From NCBI RefSeq assembly GCF_003710255.1, contig NZ_RHIB01000002.1:124001-188000 (forward strand): DNA of 64,000 nt, written 5' to 3'. The notes under the pieces are model-generated. The model saw nothing but the letters and a program-made list of their open reading frames with translations. It was not told the DNA's origin and ran no database searches. Position numbers and translations under genes: made by a program. The stretch is from Alteribacter keqinensis (GTDB lineage Bacteria; Bacillota; Bacilli; Bacillales; Salisediminibacteriaceae). Positions 61,021 to 64,000 of this stretch are shown here, piece by piece (position 1 is the stretch's first letter; every line of letters starts with the position of its first letter).

Positions 61021-62802
61021 ATGTTATTAGAGGCTATTCTTCACCAGCCGAAGTCGCACTATGCGTATGCTTACGATCACGAAACGCTTCATATCCGCCT
61101 TCGTACGAAGAGAAATGATCTGGACAATGTGTATCTGATTCACGGGGACAAGTACCGTTTTACTCAGGAATTCATCGAGACAACGAAAATGACGAAGTTT
61201 GCCAGTGACACGTTGTTCGACTACTACGAGGCTGCCGTGAAACCGGAATTCCGCCGGTTTGCGTATGCATTCCGTCTCGAGAGCGGTAAAGAAACGCTCT
61301 ACTATAATGAAGTGGGCTTTCAGGAGGAAGGCGCCCAGTCCCAGTCCGGGATCGGAATGCTCGAGTCTCCGTCCGGCATGTTTGAGTTTCCTTTCCTAAA
61401 CCCGGCAGACGTAAACAAGCCTCCTGCATGGGTGAAGAATGCTGTATTTTATCAAATTTTCCCTGAGCGTTTTGCCAACGGTGACGCCTCTCTTAACCCT
61501 GAAGGGGTGGAAGATTGGACACCGGATGCGGTACCGACCCGTGACAATTTCTTCGGAGGCGACCTCCAGGGCGTAATCGACAACCTCGATTACCTCGTGG
61601 ATCTCGGGATTACATGCATTTACTTCACACCTTTTTTCGAAGCGAAATCAAACCATAAATACGACACGATTGACTATTTGAAGGTCGATCCACAGTTTGG
61701 CGACAATGAAACGGCGAAGCGCCTGGTGAATGAAGCTCACAAGCGCGGCATTAAGATCATGCTTGACGCGGTATTTAACCACAGTGGTTTCTATTTTCCA
61801 CCGTTCCAGGACGTGTTAAAAAACGGCCACCGGTCCCGCTTTGCGAAGTGGTTTTACCTTCGTGAGAATGAGGTTAAAACAGAGCCTCTTCCTAACTACG
61901 ATACGTTCGGTTTTGTGGCATCCATGCCGAAGCTGAACACGGAGAACCCTGAAGTGAAGGCGTACCTTCTTGAAGTGGCGCGCTACTGGGTTGAGGATAT
62001 CGGTGTAGACGGCTGGCGTCTTGATGTGGCGAACGAAATTGACCACCAGTTCTGGCGCGAATTCCGGAACGTAGTCAAAAAGGCCAATCCGGAAGCCTAC
62101 ATCCTCGGTGAAATCTGGCATAATTCCATGGCATGGCTTGAGGGAGACCAGTTTGACGCCGTTATGAACTACCCGGTCACAAACAGCATTCTTGAGTTTT
62201 TTGCGAAGAAAACGATTGACGCGGAGAACTTTATGGGACGTCTTGATGCGATGCAGGTCGCCTACCCGAAACAGGCGAATGAGGTTGCTTTCAACCTTCT
62301 CGACTCCCATGACACGCCCCGCCTGTTGACAATTGCTGATGGAGATAAAGATCTTATGAAGCTTGCGGCAACGTTCCAGCTTACCTACACCGGTGCGCCT
62401 TGTATTTATTACGGTGACGAGGTGGGTATGGACGGGGGCAATGATCCAGACTGCCGGAAGCCGATGGTGTGGGATGAAGACCGTCAGGATAAAGAACTGT
62501 TTGCCTTCTATAAGGATCTGATCGGGCTTCGCAAGGGGTACCGTGCGTTCCGTGACGGTTCATTCCGCTTCCTTTCGGCTGAAAAAGGCGAACAATTCGT
62601 TGCCTACGAGCGCACCGATGACCGAAACCGTTTTATTGTTGTGCTCAACGGGGATGACGAGGAAAAGACCGTCAAACTCTCCGGTCTCAGTAAAGGAACG
62701 TTCCGCCCGGTGTCTGACGGCAACGACGCTTATCCTGTCAAACGCGGCAAGCTTTCCGTAACCGTAGGCGGGAAAAAGTCTCTTATCCTAAAAGAACAAT
62801 AA
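61021..62802 (+). CDS. Cyclomaltodextrinase / neopullulanase-type alpha-glucanase (GH13_20)
   Basis: 593 residues. An N-terminal CBM34-like beta domain (about 1-125: EAILHQPKSHYAYAYDHETLHIRLRTKR) precedes the GH13 barrel (about 135-500), with FYQIFPERFANGD and the catalytic Asp335 in DGWRLDVANEID, Glu364 in ILGEIWH and Asp431 in LLDSHDTPR. A C-terminal beta domain ends the protein. There is no signal peptide, so it acts on imported maltodextrins in the cytoplasm. Maltogenic amylase, cyclomaltodextrinase and neopullulanase activities overlap in this subfamily. ATG follows AGGAGGGAC. Confidence 0.94.
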   Translation: MLLEAILHQPKSHYAYAYDHETLHIRLRTKRNDLDNVYLIHGDKYRFTQEFIETTKMTKFASDTLFDYYEAAVKPEFRRFAYAFRLESGKETLYYNEVGFQEEGAQSQSGIGMLESPSGMFEFPFLNPADVNKPPAWVKNAVFYQIFPERFANGDASLNPEGVEDWTPDAVPTRDNFFGGDLQGVIDNLDYLVDLGITCIYFTPFFEAKSNHKYDTIDYLKVDPQFGDNETAKRLVNEAHKRGIKIMLDAVFNHSGFYFPPFQDVLKNGHRSRFAKWFYLRENEVKTEPLPNYDTFGFVASMPKLNTENPEVKAYLLEVARYWVEDIGVDGWRLDVANEIDHQFWREFRNVVKKANPEAYILGEIWHNSMAWLEGDQFDAVMNYPVTNSILEFFAKKTIDAENFMGRLDAMQVAYPKQANEVAFNLLDSHDTPRLLTIADGDKDLMKLAATFQLTYTGAPCIYYGDEVGMDGGNDPDCRKPMVWDEDRQDKELFAFYKDLIGLRKGYRAFRDGSFRFLSAEKGEQFVAYERTDDRNRFIVVLNGDDEEKTVKLSGLSKGTFRPVSDGNDAYPVKRGKLSVTVGGKKSLILKEQ

Positions 62803-62825
62803 AATACCCCCAGTCCAGCAAACCG

Positions 62826-62867
62826 AAAGCCGCCGGAGGATCTCCCATTCCTCCAGCGGCTTTTACA
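62826..62867 (+). terminator. GH13 gene terminator
   Basis: AAAGCCGCCGGAGGA pairs with TCCTCCAGCGGCTTTT, followed by ACATTT on the plus strand. Confidence 0.88.
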
Positions 62868-62889
62868 TTTCCCTGTTTGTGAACTAACC

Positions 62890-62910
62890 CACACAGGGTC
62901 AGACCCCACG
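62890..62910. repeat. Short palindromic repeat, locus 14 (partial)
   Basis: CACACAGGGTCAGACCCCACG, half of the GGGTCTGACCC form. Confidence 0.55.
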
Positions 62911-63017
62911 TGAAGTATTGAGCATAAATATAAAGCCGGCAAGAGACTCCCGGGTCCTTGGAAAGAAATGCTCATAAACCATGATTCGTGAACCGTCTCC
63001 TCTCATTTGCAGCTTAA

Positions 63018-63070
63018 AAAACGAAAGAACCGCTTAAACCCTGACTTTCTGAGTTCCAGCGGTTTACGCT
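63018..63070 (-). terminator. Hairpin with T-rich tail on the minus strand
   Basis: AAACCGCTGGAACTC ... GGTTTAAGCGGTT with CTTTCGTTTTTT after it on the minus strand. It could end a minus-strand transcript that begins right of the window. No such gene is visible up to 64000. Confidence 0.5.
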
Positions 63071-64000
63071 GAGTCTCCCAAACGCGCCCTCCCTCCCGAC
63101 ATCCCGGGATATCTTCCCCTGCATACCTAATGCCCTACATATTCGACTTTAATCGTAGTACCTCTCACACTCTCCTCGACTCTTTCATAATAATTACTAG
63201 GACTACCTATGTATTTTGACACTGTTCATAACCTCCCTGTCTACTACTTTATGCGTATAGGAACTCCCTCCCGTCCGACAATATCCCCCAAGTCTTTTGC
63301 CTTATTTCTTTACAAATTAACGTATTTAGTGGAAAAATCCTACAAATAAATTCACCTTTTCGTATTTCCTCAAACTTCTTTACTAGTTTTACAAATTTTC
63401 TGAATTCTTTAGCCTTATTTTGCTAAATTGCTAGTGATTTATTCCAAATTGTTCTATAAAATGCACATTAACAACACGAGGCTACTCAATAAGACAGTCC
63501 CGGTTAACAGAAAGGAGGATCAAGAGAGATAGAATGTCCCACAGATTTCACTGCAGGAAAAGTGATAGAACGTAAGGGCTGACAACACCTGCGTACGATT
63601 ATCGGGGAATTGAAGACAGTGATGGCACAAAATCCGAAGGCTGCTTCCTCAAGGAAATTGGAAGCCGCCGAAGTCTTCTGTGCTCTAAAGTGAACAAAAT
63701 AATGGAACATCCACCATTATCTGTTCACATGCTTCTTCAATGGTAATCGTTTTACACATTCAGCCAGGTTCAACAACATTCCGCTGTTATTCCTCCCATT
63801 TCAGCGTCTGTCGAACCCATCTATCGAATCAGGGCTTTCGTTGTTCCTGACAAAAGAACTACGGTAAGTCTCCTGTACTATGAAACCTGCCTCGTATCCA
63901 TGGAAAAGAGAACCGGCAACCACTATAAACAGCCTCCCCCCTCTCACTCTAACAGGCTGTTAATTGGACAAGCTGAGTTTCTTCCAATGGCGCTGAGACC
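63071..64000. other. Gene-free right end, with an AT-rich block and a possible gene remnant
   Basis: Bases 63280-63470 are far more AT-rich than the rest. At about 63524-63705 the plus strand encodes CPTDFTAGKVIERKG, then TGA, then HLRTIIGELKTVMAQNPKAA and more up to TGA. It looks like one coding frame with an internal stop, behind AGAAAGGAGG. I do not recognise the protein. Beyond 63750 a plus-strand frame stays open to the window end but resembles nothing known. Confidence 0.35.

Overview
This window comes from a Firmicute of the family Bacillaceae. Gene content, gene order and regulatory sites match Bacillus subtilis closely: cggR-gap-pgk-tpiA-gpmI-eno, clpP with a CtsR box, nudix-rapZ-yvcK-whiA-crh, trxB, hisZGDBHAF-hisIE, hprK-lgt-yvoD-ppaX-yvoF, uvrBA, minJ, ctpB, ftsEX, cccB, prfB-secA and hpf. 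The moderate G+C and acidic proteins fit a halotolerant or alkaliphilic genus, but that is inference. Nearly all genes lie on the minus strand.

Layout. 1-1.1 kb: an AT-rich, truncated GntR/FCD regulator with palindromic operators, then an empty stretch. 1.1-10.8 kb: secG, a Gfo/Idh/MocA oxidoreductase, a small plus-strand membrane protein, then the glycolytic operon from eno (distal) back to cggR (proximal), with a CggR operator upstream. 11-17.6 kb: glutaredoxin-like protein, rpoN/sigL, clpP (plus strand), then crh, whiA, yvcK, rapZ and a Nudix hydrolase. 18.4-20.8 kb: trxB and a TPR protein. 21-27.5 kb: a histidine operon of eight genes, mostly overlapping. 28-32.6 kb: yvoF, ppaX, yvoD, lgt, hprK. 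32.9-34.8 kb: envelope-stress trio yvlD-yvlC-yvlB. 35.4-40.3 kb: uvrA-uvrB with a LexA box. 40.6-49.4 kb: minJ, ctpB, a small membrane protein, an EnvC-like M23 protein, ftsX-ftsE, cytochrome c-551 and a YitT-family protein. 49.8-54.6 kb: prfB (programmed frameshift), secA, hpf (sigma-H-like promoter). 55-62.8 kb: cold-shock gene, asnB, a REP-associated transposase (RAYT), ssbB and a small partner, manA, and a GH13 maltodextrin hydrolase. 62.8-64 kb: no recognisable gene.

The main non-coding signals are four repeat systems. (1) About 14 loci carry a short palindrome built on GGGGTCTGTCCCC or GGGTCTGACCC; all are intergenic, several serve as apparent terminators, and the window holds one RAYT that could mobilise them. 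(2) A larger structured element of about 140-180 bp occurs in two sequence classes (A at 2.5 and 30.5 kb, B at 19.6 and 34.9 kb) that share one multi-hairpin architecture. (3) Three intergenic tracts have an exact 21-nt period with almost no sequence in common. (4) One copy resembles a dispersed repeat common in Bacillus genomes. The repeat architecture and the 21-nt tracts are the most original material here; the protein-coding genes are conventional, with a few start-codon and synteny oddities noted.
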